From Flavobacteriales bacterium (GTDB taxonomy: Bacteria > Bacteroidota > Bacteroidia > Flavobacteriales_F > PHOS-HE28), in contig JAEUSU010000007.1 of NCBI GenBank assembly GCA_016788635.1, forward strand, positions 1-64,000: 64,000 bases of DNA, read 5' to 3'. Under the pieces are notes generated by a model that made no database searches, had not been told where the DNA came from, and worked only from the letters and a program-made list of their open reading frames with translations. Of this stretch, positions 43,191 through 50,873 are shown in pieces (the first letter of the stretch is position 1; the number at the start of each line of letters is the position of its first letter). A program made the translations under genes and the position numbers.

Positions 43191-43317
43191 GTAACCACGG
43201 ATGGACAAGGATCAACACGGATGTTCCCGCCATGCGGACTCGCGTGAGCGGGTTGGGCTGGCACGGCCATACTTCCGTAAGCCGGAAGGGTATGTATCCG
43301 TGTCCATCCGTGGTTGA
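43191..43317. repeat. ATCCGTG-type inverted repeat (copy 2)
   Basis: Left arm 43191-43223 (TAACCACGGATGGACAAGGA core, then CAACACGGATG) and right arm 43295-43317 (TATCCGTGTCCATCCGTGGT core). This gives an imperfect 20-bp stem around a 70-base centre that itself folds (ATACTTCCGT..GGAAGGGTAT). It accounts for most of the 334-bp gap between atpD and the small membrane gene; nothing else is evident there. Confidence 0.75.
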
Positions 43318-43375
43318 AGGCCCCCGCAACGGAGCGCCCGCAGTATGCGAGGGAATCGTGGTTGGACCGCCGGCC

Positions 43376-43675
43376 TTATTCCTCCCGCTCACCCTCCTCC
43401 CGCAACTGCTCCAACCGCTCCATGGCCGCCTCACCCCTGCGCCGCATCCTCCGCAGGTAGCTGGGCATGCACAGGATCATGAACAGGTTGATGAGGGCGA
43501 TGGCGACCCCGATCCAGAACAGCCAGCGCATCCAGGTCCTCTCCCAGAAGGTCCAGGCCAGCACGGCCAACACCATTTGCCGGAAAACCCAGAAAAGGAG
43601 CTTCCGCCGCCGCATGGCGGGGCTCATGGTGGCCTCCGCCAGCGCAGATCGGAATTGGTCGCGCTGGTCGTCCAT
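43376..43675 (-). CDS. Small two-helix membrane protein, unknown function
   Basis: 99 residues. Two predicted helices (LLFWVFRQMVLAVLAWTFW, about 26-44, and WLFWIGVAIALINLFMILCM, about 51-70) are followed by a basic and then acidic cytoplasmic tail (RRMRRRGEAAMERLEQLREEGEREE). I do not recognise the family. The regular hydrophobic pattern and base composition support a real gene. It lies between the ATCCGTG repeat and the IS element. Confidence 0.6.
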   Translation of the reverse strand: MDDQRDQFRSALAEATMSPAMRRRKLLFWVFRQMVLAVLAWTFWERTWMRWLFWIGVAIALINLFMILCMPSYLRRMRRRGEAAMERLEQLREEGEREE

Positions 43676-43740
43676 GAGCGGGTGGCTTTATGGCGAAGGC
43701 CGGACGAATGTATAGAACGCAAGTCACAGATCCGCCTTTT

Positions 43741-43769
43741 GATCATCCACGACAGAGTCGCGGATGATC
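43741..43769. repeat. Hairpin GATCATCC..GGATGATC left of the IS element
   Basis: Perfect 8-bp arms with a further GAC/GTC pair inside. It lies 15 bp outside the left end of the IS. There is no T-run on either strand, so termination is uncertain. Confidence 0.45.
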
Positions 43770-43851
43770 AGAGGGCTGACTTAGACTTCAGGGCCCCTCA
43801 AATAACCTGTTGATAGGTTGACAGCATGTGATCTTGACGATCTGCAGCAGG

Positions 43852-44907
43852 ATGGATCTCTTTGGCTGCATGAAGCTACGCAATGCCAAGGGACTGTTCG
43901 ATGAACAGGACGTGCTGAACCGGTTGAACCAGTTGAACGATCTGTTGCCCCGCCTGAAGGCGATGATCAATTGGGAAGCTTTCCGAGCCCAAGTGGAAGG
44001 GGCGTTCCCGATGAGCGACCCGAAGAAGGGCGGACGGCCCGCGTACGACAAGGTGATGATGATGAGGGTGCTTGTGCTTCAGCGCATCTACGACTTGAGC
44101 GATGATGCAGCGGAGTTCCAGATCACCGACCGGCTCAGCTTCCGCCAGTTCCTGGGGTTGGAGCTGCAGCACAAGGTGCCTGATGCCAAGACCATCTGGT
44201 ACTTCCGGGAGTGCCTGAAGGAAGCCGATGTGTTCGATGCCCTGTTCGATGATTTCCTCGAGCGGATCGAGGGCGCAGGTCTGCTGCTCAACCAGGGCAA
44301 GATCGTGGACGCCACCATGGTGAAGGCTCCTGTGCAGCGTAACAGCCGTGAAGAGAACGAACAGATCAAGCAGGGTAAGCAACCGCGCTCCTGGAGCCCC
44401 AACAAGGCGCGGCAGAAGGACATCGATGCACGCTGGGGCAGCAAGCACGGCAAGAACTACTTCGGCTACAAGAACAGCATCAAGGTGGATCGTGGCAGCA
44501 AGCTGATCGAACACTTCTATGTGACCGGTGCGAACGTGCACGACAGTCAAGCCCTTCCACACCTGGTCTCAGCTGGTGAGGCTGGTCAACAATACCTCAC
44601 TGACAGTGCGTACGGCACACCCACCAACAGGCAGGTGCTGGAAGCCATGGGGATCAGCCCGCAAGCGGTGGAGCCTGCCCGGCGCAAGAAACCCCTTACA
44701 CATGAGCAACAAGTGTGGAACTGGCTCAGAAGTCGGATTCGGGCGCGCGTGGAGCATGTCTTCGGGCACATGACCATGTGCATCAAGGGACTGGTGGTCC
44801 GTTGCAAGAACATGGAGCGCGCCCATGCCCAGATCGCCATGGCAAACCTCACCTACAACATGCAGCGGGTGCTTTACCTCAAGCGGAACTCCATGGGGAT
44901 CGTGTGA
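43852..44907 (+). CDS. IS5-family DDE transposase
   Basis: 351 residues from MDLFGCMKLRNAKGLFDEQDVL; a GTG at 43828 is an alternative start. The N-terminal DUF772-like region is seen in LPRLKAMINWEAFRAQVEGAF, DKVMMMRVLVLQRIYDLSDDAAEFQITDRLSFRQFLGLELQHKVPDAKTIWYFRECL. The DDE catalytic core includes IVDATMVKAP (first Asp), LTDSAYGT (second Asp) and RARVEHVFGHM (Glu). The frame is intact, so the element may still be active. Confidence 0.93.
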   Translation: MDLFGCMKLRNAKGLFDEQDVLNRLNQLNDLLPRLKAMINWEAFRAQVEGAFPMSDPKKGGRPAYDKVMMMRVLVLQRIYDLSDDAAEFQITDRLSFRQFLGLELQHKVPDAKTIWYFRECLKEADVFDALFDDFLERIEGAGLLLNQGKIVDATMVKAPVQRNSREENEQIKQGKQPRSWSPNKARQKDIDARWGSKHGKNYFGYKNSIKVDRGSKLIEHFYVTGANVHDSQALPHLVSAGEAGQQYLTDSAYGTPTNRQVLEAMGISPQAVEPARRKKPLTHEQQVWNWLRSRIRARVEHVFGHMTMCIKGLVVRCKNMERAHAQIAMANLTYNMQRVLYLKRNSMGIV

Positions 44908-44952
44908 CCTGACGGCACGAAAAAGCCCCGAAAACGATCCGGATCAACGAAC

Positions 44953-45104
44953 TTCACACTTCAACCGACCATGAGCCATGACCTACTCCGATCATCACGC
45001 GCTCAGGAGACAGTTGTTCGAGGTGCCCTTCACACTTCAACCGACCATGAGCCATGACCTACTCCGATCATCACGCGCTCAGGAGACTGTTGTTCGAGGT
45101 GCCC
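44953..45104 (+). repeat. 76-bp tandem duplication at the IS right end
   Basis: Copies 44953-45028 and 45029-45104 differ at one base (A to T, in CAGTTG versus CTGTTG). Each ends with GTTGTTCGAGGTGCCC, the right terminal inverted repeat. The 308-bp gap from 44908 to 45215 otherwise holds only the IS tail and the gldA-side hairpin. Confidence 0.9.
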
Positions 45105-45179
45105 TGGATTCATTTGCCTCGTACCATCGGTTCTCGCGTGAGACAGAGTAGATGAATAAGTGGCGCCTTTATCTACCCA

Positions 45180-45209
45180 CCGCAGGGTCTCACGGAGTGG
45201 ACCCTGCGG
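45180..45209 (-). terminator. Hairpin downstream of gldA, putative terminator
   Basis: CCGCAGGGTC and GACCCTGCGG form a perfect 10-bp stem with a 10-base loop, 6 bp past the gldA stop. The T-tract after it is weak (TGGGTAGAT), so termination may be partial. Confidence 0.5.
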
Positions 45210-45215
45210 AGATCG

Positions 45216-46130
45216 CTATCCCGCCGTCCGGGTCAACTCCTTGAACACCTCTTCCAGACCGCGCTCGGCTTTCTGCAAGGTGAGCACCTTCAGGCCCTTG
45301 TCCACGGCGAACTGGAACACGGCGGGCCGTATGTCGATGCTGGCTTCGAAGGCGAGGTGCCAGGTGTGGCCACCGCTGTGCTTCGCCTGTTGCACGCCGG
45401 AAATGGTCAGCAGCAGCTCGCGGGTGGTGGCCGTGTCGAACTCCACGTGCAGGACCTCCAGCCCGTGGGTCTTCACGCGCAGGTTGGCGGCGCGGTCGTC
45501 CGCCACAATGCGCCCACGGTCGATGATGATCACGCGGTCACAGATGGCCTCCACCTCCTGCATGATGTGGGTGCTGAGCATCACGGTCTTCTCCCGCCCG
45601 AGGCGCTTGATCAGGCCCCGCACCTCATCCAGCTGGTTGGGGTCCAGGCCACTGGTCGGCTCGTCGAGGATCAGCACCTGCGGATCGTGGATCATGGCCT
45701 GGGCGAGGCCCACGCGCTGGCGGTAGCCACGGCTCAGCGCACCGATCTTCTTGTGCTGCTCGCGCTCCAGGCCCACGGCGGCGATCATCTCCTTCACGCG
45801 CTCGCCCACGTGCCCCATGCCGTGCACCCCGCCGATGAAGGTGAGGTACTCGCGCACGTACATGTCCGTGTAAAGCGGGTTGTGCTCCGGCAGGTAGCCC
45901 ACGCTCCGGCGCACCTCCAAACTGGCGTCGCGGATGTCGTGGCCGTTCACCGTGGCCTCGCCGCTGGTGGGCGGAATGAAGCAGGTGAGCACCTTCATCA
46001 TCGTGCTCTTGCCTGCGCCGTTGGGGCCCAGGAAGCCCACCACCTCGCCTTTCACGGTCTCGAAGGACACGTCGTCCAGCGCCTTCTGGCTGCCGTAGAG
46101 CTTGGTGATATGGCGGACGGAGATGGACAT
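45216..46130 (-). CDS. gldA: Gliding-motility-type ABC transporter ATP-binding protein GldA
   Basis: 304 residues from MSISVRHITKLYGSQKALDDVSF, very close to the flavobacterial GldA start. Walker A GPNGAGKST (Lys41), Q-loop GYLPEHNPLY, signature LSRGYRQR (132-139), Walker B LILDEPTSGLDPNQL (Asp156-Glu157) and switch STHIMQEV. GldA works with membrane partners GldF and GldG, absent from this window. A longer frame upstream reads through the AACC repeat and is rejected. It may be a generic ABC-2 ATPase if the partners are not gliding proteins. Confidence 0.88.
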   Translation of the reverse strand: MSISVRHITKLYGSQKALDDVSFETVKGEVVGFLGPNGAGKSTMMKVLTCFIPPTSGEATVNGHDIRDASLEVRRSVGYLPEHNPLYTDMYVREYLTFIGGVHGMGHVGERVKEMIAAVGLEREQHKKIGALSRGYRQRVGLAQAMIHDPQVLILDEPTSGLDPNQLDEVRGLIKRLGREKTVMLSTHIMQEVEAICDRVIIIDRGRIVADDRAANLRVKTHGLEVLHVEFDTATTRELLLTISGVQQAKHSGGHTWHLAFEASIDIRPAVFQFAVDKGLKVLTLQKAERGLEEVFKELTRTAG

Positions 46131-46134
46131 GCGG

Positions 46135-46142
46135 CGAAGGTA
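46135..46142 (-). promoter_or_regulatory. -7-like box TACCTTCG for gldA
   Basis: Minus-strand TACCTTCG, ending 4 nt before the gldA ATG. Transcription would start at or near the start codon. Confidence 0.45.
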
Positions 46143-46143
46143 G

Positions 46144-46340
46144 TTGGTGGTTGCAGGTTGGGGGTTGGGGGTTGAGGGTTGGTCCCGCGCACAGCCCCGC
46201 TTTTGTTGAAGGTTGTCTTCCACCCATGCCCAACCCCCAACCTTCCTCTAATTCAACCTCCAACCCCCAACCTGCCTTCAGTTCAAACCCCAACCCCCAA
46301 CCCCCAACCTGCCTTAAATTCAACCTCCAACCCCCAACCC
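46144..46340. repeat. G-rich/AACC repeat array between gldA and rsgA
   Basis: A GGTTGGGGGTTGGGGGTTGA arm (46157 on) is followed, after 45 bp, by a C-rich array of CAACCTCCAACCCCCAACC units with TGCCTT[A/C]A(A/G)TT linkers (46228-46340). The arms are inverted and purine-rich on opposite strands. This gives long hairpin and G-quadruplex potential in the divergent spacer of gldA and rsgA. Confidence 0.8.
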
Positions 46341-46353
46341 CTTACTTCGCACC

Positions 46354-47376
46354 ATGCCCCACGGCCTTGTGATGCGTTCCACCGGCAGCCGCTACCTGGT
46401 GCGCGGCGAGGATGGCAGCTTGCACGACTGCGTGGCCAGGGGCAACCTGCGGATCAAGGGCTGGAAGAGCACCAATCCCGTGGCGGTGGGCGACCGGGTG
46501 GACTTTCTTCCACAGGTTGATGCGGAGCACCCCGGCACTATCACCGACCTGCACGACCGTCGCAACTACCTGGTGCGGCGCAGCGTGAACCTGAGCCACC
46601 ACAAGCACGTTATCGCCGCCAACCTGGACCAGGCGCTGCTGCTCGTCACCGTGGCGCGGCCGCAGACATCCTTCGGCTTCATCGACCGCTTTTTGGTGAC
46701 CGCCGAAGCCTACCAGGTGCCGGTGGTCATCGTGTTCAACAAAGTGGACAACCTGGATGACAACGAGCTCGCCATGCTGGCGGAATATGAGGAGGTGTAC
46801 CAGGGCGCGGGTTACCGCACGGTGATCACCGCTGCGCTGAAGGGTGTGGGCGTGCAGGAGGTGAAGGATCTGCTCGCGGGCCGGGTGACGCTGCTGGCCG
46901 GGCACAGCGGCGTGGGCAAGAGCACGCTCATCAACGCCATCGATCCTTCACTCGACCTGCACACGCTGGAGATCAGCCACGCCAGCGGCAAGGGCCAGCA
47001 CACCACGACCTATGCGGAGATGTTCGAGCTGGGAGTGGCGAGTGGCGAGTGGCGAGTAGAGGCTGCCCCGGGGTCAGCCCCACTCGCCACTCGCCACTCC
47101 GTACTCGCCACTCCCCCGACCTTCATCATCGACACCCCCGGCATCAAGGGCTTCGGTCTGGTGGATATGAGCGCCGAGGAGATCGTGGACCAGTTCCCCG
47201 AGCTGTTCGAGTTGAAGGGCCAATGCCGCTTCAGCAACTGCATGCACCTGGAGGAACCCGGTTGCGCTGTGCGCGCCGCAGTGAAGGAAGGCCGCGTGGC
47301 GGAAAGCCGCTACCGCAGCTACGTGGACATGGTGAGCGGGGCGGAAGAGGAGGAGGGGCCTTACCGGAGAGGGTAG
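46354..47376 (+). CDS. rsgA: Small ribosomal subunit biogenesis GTPase RsgA (with repeat-encoded insertion)
   Basis: 340 residues. OB fold, then the circularly permuted G domain: NKVDNLDDNEL (G4), GHSGVGKSTLINAIDP (G1, Lys189), GKGQHTTTYAEMF (G2) and IIDTPGIKGFGL (G3). A C-terminal zinc motif includes CRFSNCMHLEEPGCAV. RsgA matures the 30S subunit. Between G2 and G3, codons at 47032-47115 encode 28 extra residues (GVASGEWRVEAAPG..) from an 84-bp palindromic repeat in frame. Normal RsgA has a short GG-type turn here. Function is likely kept because the frame and all motifs survive. Confidence 0.95.
   Translation: MPHGLVMRSTGSRYLVRGEDGSLHDCVARGNLRIKGWKSTNPVAVGDRVDFLPQVDAEHPGTITDLHDRRNYLVRRSVNLSHHKHVIAANLDQALLLVTVARPQTSFGFIDRFLVTAEAYQVPVVIVFNKVDNLDDNELAMLAEYEEVYQGAGYRTVITAALKGVGVQEVKDLLAGRVTLLAGHSGVGKSTLINAIDPSLDLHTLEISHASGKGQHTTTYAEMFELGVASGEWRVEAAPGSAPLATRHSVLATPPTFIIDTPGIKGFGLVDMSAEEIVDQFPELFELKGQCRFSNCMHLEEPGCAVRAAVKEGRVAESRYRSYVDMVSGAEEEEGPYRRG
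47032..47115. repeat. 84-bp palindromic repeat inserted in frame in rsgA
   Basis: Left arm GGAGTGGCGAGTGGCGAGTG, right arm made of ACTCGCCACTCGCCACTCC and ACTCGCCACTCCC units, and a GC-rich centre GGCTG-CCCCGGGG-TCAGCC. The length is exactly 28 codons. Confidence 0.85.
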
Positions 47377-47558
47377 GCGCATGGGTGGTGAATGTGGAAA
47401 GGGGTGGATGTGGAAATGTGGCATGGGTGAATTCACCGCAACGACGCGGCGACGCGACGGGTGCGCGACGCTGTTGAACGTAACGGTAAGGTGGAATTGC
47501 AGGTCCGTCGAGGCAGGCGGGGCTGTGTGATCTGCGGAATGGATGCGACCTTCGCAGC

Positions 47559-48395
47559 ATGAGCGGGCGGCAGATCTGGATCCCCATCTCGGTGGCCTTG
47601 TTCATCGCGTGCAGCGGAACGCAGCCCGTTGCGACCACACCGGCCACGCCGGATGACCGCGCGGTACTGGCGCAGCATGCGGTGGACGCCGTGCTGTGGC
47701 AGCACACCAGCTCTGAAGCGCGGATGGCCTTTCTGCAAGCTTATGAACTGGCCGCCCTGAAGCTGGAGGCCAACCTCGCGCGCCATGCGGAACGCCGCGC
47801 GGCTGGTCTGGTGCGTACGCCCGCGGTGATCGTGGATGTGGACGAGACCGTACTGGACAATTCGCTGTACGAGGTGGAGCGCATCGCCATGCATACCACC
47901 TATGACAGTGCTTCGTGGGCGGCCTGGGTGCTGCGCCAGGAAGCCGTGGCGATACCCGGTGCGCTGGAGTTCCTACAACTGGCCGAACGCAGGGGCTGCA
48001 CCATCTTCTACCTCACCAACCGCTCGCAGGCCGAATGCAAGGCCACCGTGTACAACCTGCGCGCGAAGGGCTTCCCCATGGCCGACGAGGACCACGTGTG
48101 GTGCATGGAAGCCAGCGGCAGCGACAAGACCGCGCGCCGGGCCCGTGTGGCCTCGTCGTATGACATCGTGCTGCTCGTAGGCGATCAATTGCGCGACTTC
48201 GATGAGCGCTTCAAGGACCGCAACGCGGACTACGGCCGCGAATTGGTGAGCGCGTACGCGGATACCCTGCAGCGCTATTTCGTGCTGCTGCCCAACCCGA
48301 TGTACGGCACCTGGCGCGACCACCTCAGTGGCAAGGGCACCGATGCCGAGAAGGCCGCACGCATCCGCCTCTTTTTCTCCGAATTCCAACACTGA
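47559..48395 (+). CDS. HAD-family acid phosphatase, lipoprotein e(P4)-like
   Basis: 278 residues with a lipoprotein signal (VALFIACSGTQP, Cys at about 15). HAD motif I VDVDETVLDNSLYE (about 92-105), motif II TNRSQ, motif III region SDKTARRARV and motif IV VGDQLRDFDERF. The layout matches class C acid phosphatases/5'-nucleotidases such as OmpP4, which dephosphorylate nucleotides at the outer membrane so that nucleosides can enter. Substrate here is unverified. Confidence 0.92.
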   Translation: MSGRQIWIPISVALFIACSGTQPVATTPATPDDRAVLAQHAVDAVLWQHTSSEARMAFLQAYELAALKLEANLARHAERRAAGLVRTPAVIVDVDETVLDNSLYEVERIAMHTTYDSASWAAWVLRQEAVAIPGALEFLQLAERRGCTIFYLTNRSQAECKATVYNLRAKGFPMADEDHVWCMEASGSDKTARRARVASSYDIVLLVGDQLRDFDERFKDRNADYGRELVSAYADTLQRYFVLLPNPMYGTWRDHLSGKGTDAEKAARIRLFFSEFQH

Positions 48396-48396
48396 C

Positions 48397-48849
48397 ATGC
48401 GGGTCGTGATCCAACGGGTGCGCGAATGCGCGGTGTATGTGGACGCCAGCTGCCGGGCACGCATCGGGCCGGGGCTGATGGTGCTTCTCGGCGTGGCGGT
48501 GGATGACACCGAGGAGGACGTGGAGTGGCTCTGTGGCAAGATCGCCAGGCTGCGCATCTTCCCCGATGCCGAAGGCGCCATGAACCTGGACGTGACACAG
48601 GTGCATGGTGAGGTGTTGCTGGTGAGCCAGTTCACCCTGTACGCCGACACCGCCAGGGGCAACCGCCCCAGCTTCATCCGCGCGGCGCGACCCGAACAGG
48701 CCATGCCGCTCTACCAGCGTGCGCAGCAGCGACTCACCGAACTGGTGGGCCGCCCGGTGCCCACCGGTGAGTTCGGTGCGCACATGCAGGTGGAGCTCGC
48801 CAACGACGGACCGGTCACGATCATCATCGACTCGAAGGACAGGGAATGA
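48397..48849 (+). CDS. dtd: D-aminoacyl-tRNA deacylase
   Basis: Removes D-amino acids mischarged on tRNA. 150 residues from MRVVIQRVRECAVYVD, start 1 nt after the phosphatase stop. Active-site SQFTLYADTARGNRPSF (about 77-93) and the NDGPVTIIIDS segment with the cis Gly-Pro motif are intact. The next gene overlaps by ATGA. Confidence 0.97.
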   Translation: MRVVIQRVRECAVYVDASCRARIGPGLMVLLGVAVDDTEEDVEWLCGKIARLRIFPDAEGAMNLDVTQVHGEVLLVSQFTLYADTARGNRPSFIRAARPEQAMPLYQRAQQRLTELVGRPVPTGEFGAHMQVELANDGPVTIIIDSKDRE

Positions 48850-49220
48850 AACGCACCGACAAGCCCCTTCACGTGCTGCAGGCCGAGGTGGATGATTGGA
48901 TCCGCACAGTGGGTGTACGCTACTTCAACGAGCTCACCAACATGGCCATCCTCACCGAGGAGGTGGGCGAGCTCGCGCGGCTCATGGCGCGCAAGTACGG
49001 CGAGCAGTCCTTCAAGAAAGGCGAGGAGAAGGCGGCGCTGGGCGAGGAGATGGCCGACGTGCTCTTCGTGCTGCTCTGCCTGGCCAACCAGACGGGCACC
49101 GACCTGGACAAGGCCTTCGCGAAGAAGATGAAGAAGCGAACGAAGCGCGACCGCAAGCGGCACGCGGAGAACGCGAAGCTGAAGAAGACCGGCGCGAAGC
49201 GCAAAGGCGCCGCCAGCTAG
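48846..49220 (+). CDS. MazG-like nucleotide pyrophosphohydrolase
   Basis: 124 residues. The EEVGELARLMARKYGEQSFKKGEEKAALGEEMADVLFVLLCLANQTGTDL block (about 38-88) carries the EExxE and EExxD metal ligands of all-alpha NTP pyrophosphohydrolases. The tail is very lysine/arginine-rich (AKKMKKRTKRDRKRHAENAKLKKTGAKRKG), unusual for the enzyme core. It hydrolyses non-canonical or excess NTPs to NMP and PPi. Coupled to dtd by ATGA. Confidence 0.92.
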   Translation: MKRTDKPLHVLQAEVDDWIRTVGVRYFNELTNMAILTEEVGELARLMARKYGEQSFKKGEEKAALGEEMADVLFVLLCLANQTGTDLDKAFAKKMKKRTKRDRKRHAENAKLKKTGAKRKGAAS

Positions 49221-49226
49221 CCGCGA

Positions 49227-50192
49227 TCAGAATTTCGTGAGGCGTTGTGCACCGAGCCAGCGGCCATCCAGATCCAGCACATGCAAGAGGTAGCAGCCCG
49301 GTGGTGCGTCCAGCCTCAGCGTGCCGTCCGTTGAGCGGCCTTCATGCACCAAGGCGCCGGTGAGGGTGAACGCACGTAGCAGCAAGGGTCCGTTCTTCTC
49401 ACCGAGACGCACGGTGAACAGCCCATCGCTCGGGTTCGGGTACACCGTGATGTGCGGTGCGGTGGATGCTGTGATCGCTGGCATTGACGCGCTCAGGTCG
49501 CACGTCGTAAGCGCATCCGGGTAGATCGTGAGCCCGCCCTGGCTGTGGCAGACCAGGGAGTCCGACCGCTCGTTCTGTTGGTACAGGTCGGTGAGCACGC
49601 CCAGGGTGCTACCCACCCCATCGATGATGTGCGCATAGGCGGAGTCGAGCAGGGTGCCGGTGCTGTCCATTAGCGCCAGTGTCCAGCGCTTGCGCCAGCC
49701 GTCGCCGAGTTCCACACTGTCAATGGCCACCACTTCCACTTCCGGGTATAGATAGGACGACAACCATGTGGCGGGATAAGGCCCGAGGCCCATGTTGAAG
49801 TCATAGAGCACCTGCTCGCCGAACCAGAATTGCAGCGTGTACACCTTGCGCGCGGCGGTGTCCTGCCGGATGAGCACGGTGCCGCCGGGCCCGCTTCCGG
49901 TGTAGGTCCACATGAAGTCCGGGCAGCCGGGTGGGATGGGCGGCATCACCGTGCCGGTCTCCTCGTAATAAAGGCTCAGCTTGTTCCAGGTGACGCCACC
50001 GATGACGGAATCGCCGGTGAAGCGGTAGGTGTGATCGGCGTTGACCCAATAGGCACCGCAGTTCCCCAGCGTGATCACCATGTATTCGTGGTGCTCCACC
50101 CAACCGGCATCGCTGGTGGGGAAGGGGCGGTAGGCTTGTGCCGTGGCGAAGGTGGCGACGGATGCAAGCAAGGCTGTGAAGTGACCGCGCAT
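49227..50192 (-). CDS. T9SS-sorted secreted protein, unknown function
   Basis: 321 residues with a signal peptide (MRGHFTALLASVATFATAQA). An all-beta body follows (WVEHHEYMVITLGNCGAYWVNADHTYRF and similar). The C-terminus ITVYPNPSDGLFTVRLG..GCYLLHVLDLDGRWLG is a T9SS type A sorting domain. The central part has no recognisable enzyme motif. Confidence 0.82.
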   Translation of the reverse strand: MRGHFTALLASVATFATAQAYRPFPTSDAGWVEHHEYMVITLGNCGAYWVNADHTYRFTGDSVIGGVTWNKLSLYYEETGTVMPPIPPGCPDFMWTYTGSGPGGTVLIRQDTAARKVYTLQFWFGEQVLYDFNMGLGPYPATWLSSYLYPEVEVVAIDSVELGDGWRKRWTLALMDSTGTLLDSAYAHIIDGVGSTLGVLTDLYQQNERSDSLVCHSQGGLTIYPDALTTCDLSASMPAITASTAPHITVYPNPSDGLFTVRLGEKNGPLLLRAFTLTGALVHEGRSTDGTLRLDAPPGCYLLHVLDLDGRWLGAQRLTKF

Positions 50193-50242
50193 GGGTCCTG
50201 CGTTTCAGGCAGGACGAAGATCGGCCGGAAGGCGCTGCTTTC

Positions 50243-50611
50243 CTACCAGGGCTTCTCCAGGTCGGCGGGGGCGTAGGTGTGGTCGCGCACGCTCCAATGA
50301 GTGCCGGTGCTGCGTTGCAGGGCCAGGGCCTTGCTGCCGCCGAAGAGCTTGCGCAGCAGCGCAATGGGCGTGAGGATGACGAAGAAGACCAGTCCCAGCA
50401 GGATGCGGCCGTTCAGCCAGCCCAGCGCGGCCGCCAGTTTCAACCAGCCCTTCTCCACCAGCGCGGCCAGCGCCGGAACGAAGAGCCCAATGAGCCCCGC
50501 CACAGCGGCCACCGTCAGCATCCACTTCAGCTTGAAGATGAGGAAGAGCACCACGAAGCCCGTGGTGATCGCCAGCATCGTGGTCTTGGTGTCGCTTTTC
50601 GGCGCGGTCAT
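50243..50611 (-). CDS. SxtJ family membrane protein
   Basis: 122 residues from MTAPKSDTKTTMLAITTGFV, with three hydrophobic helices and the SxtJ-like core AALGWLNGRILLGLVFFVILTPIALLRKLFGG. The start is 1 nt after the DUF5989 stop. SxtJ-like proteins travel with carbamoyltransferases and DUF5989 in several phyla; their role is not known. Confidence 0.82.
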   Translation of the reverse strand: MTAPKSDTKTTMLAITTGFVVLFLIFKLKWMLTVAAVAGLIGLFVPALAALVEKGWLKLAAALGWLNGRILLGLVFFVILTPIALLRKLFGGSKALALQRSTGTHWSVRDHTYAPADLEKPW

Positions 50612-50612
50612 C

Positions 50613-50762
50613 CTAGAAAAGGGTGTAGATGAAGGGCGCGGCGGCGCTGCCACCACCGATCACGAGCAGTACTCCCAGGAGCAGCAGCACCACGATCACG
50701 GGGGCGAGCCACCATTTCTTGCGTGACCAGAGGAAGCCGGCGAGGTCTTTCAGGAAGTCCAT
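50613..50762 (-). CDS. DUF5989-like single-helix small protein
   Basis: 49 residues, beginning MDFLKDLAGFLWSRKKWWLA, then one helix (PVIVVLLLLGVLLVIGGGS) and a short APFIYTLF tail. This is the DUF5989 layout (FLxRxKKWWLxPxxx followed by one helix). It lies between the carbamoyltransferase and SxtJ genes, the conserved order. It is easily missed because of its size. Confidence 0.85.
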   Translation of the reverse strand: MDFLKDLAGFLWSRKKWWLAPVIVVLLLLGVLLVIGGGSAAAPFIYTLF

Positions 50763-50775
50763 AGGGGCAAAGGTG

Positions 50776-50865
50776 GTTGAAGCAGGTTGAGTGTTGGACC
50801 GAAAGCAAGTTGGGGGTTGCGCTTCGACCCCTCGGCTCTGCTCGGGGCCGGCTTGCTCAGCGTGA
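50776..50865. repeat. Composite spacer repeat (AACC-like plus TTCGAC..GCTCAG element)
   Basis: GGTTGAGTGTTGG..AGTTGGGGGTTG (50785-50819) is followed by GCTTCGAC..GCTTGCTCAGCGTGAC (50821-50865), an intergenic member of the repeat family also seen at 28091 and 1265. It separates the carbamoyltransferase gene from DUF5989. Confidence 0.55.
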
Positions 50866-50873
50866 CTGGTGTA

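Larger units (their letters stand above)
43784..45111 (+). mobile_element. IS5-family insertion sequence
   Basis: About 1.33 kb with imperfect terminal inverted repeats: left 43784-43806 and right 45089-45111 match at 18 of 23 positions (core CAGGGCnCCTC). It carries one transposase gene. A 76-bp segment at the right end is tandemly duplicated, so a second copy of the right terminal sequence lies internally at about 45013-45028. Exact outer ends and any target duplication are not clear. Confidence 0.8.

Noticed and set aside
44908..45215. Small ORFs in the gap after the transposase
   Set aside because: The segment is explained by the IS right end, its 76-bp duplication and a hairpin; no frame has coding character.
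46144..46340. CRISPR array
   Set aside because: Units are short, degenerate and contiguous without unique spacers of constant length, and no cas genes are near.
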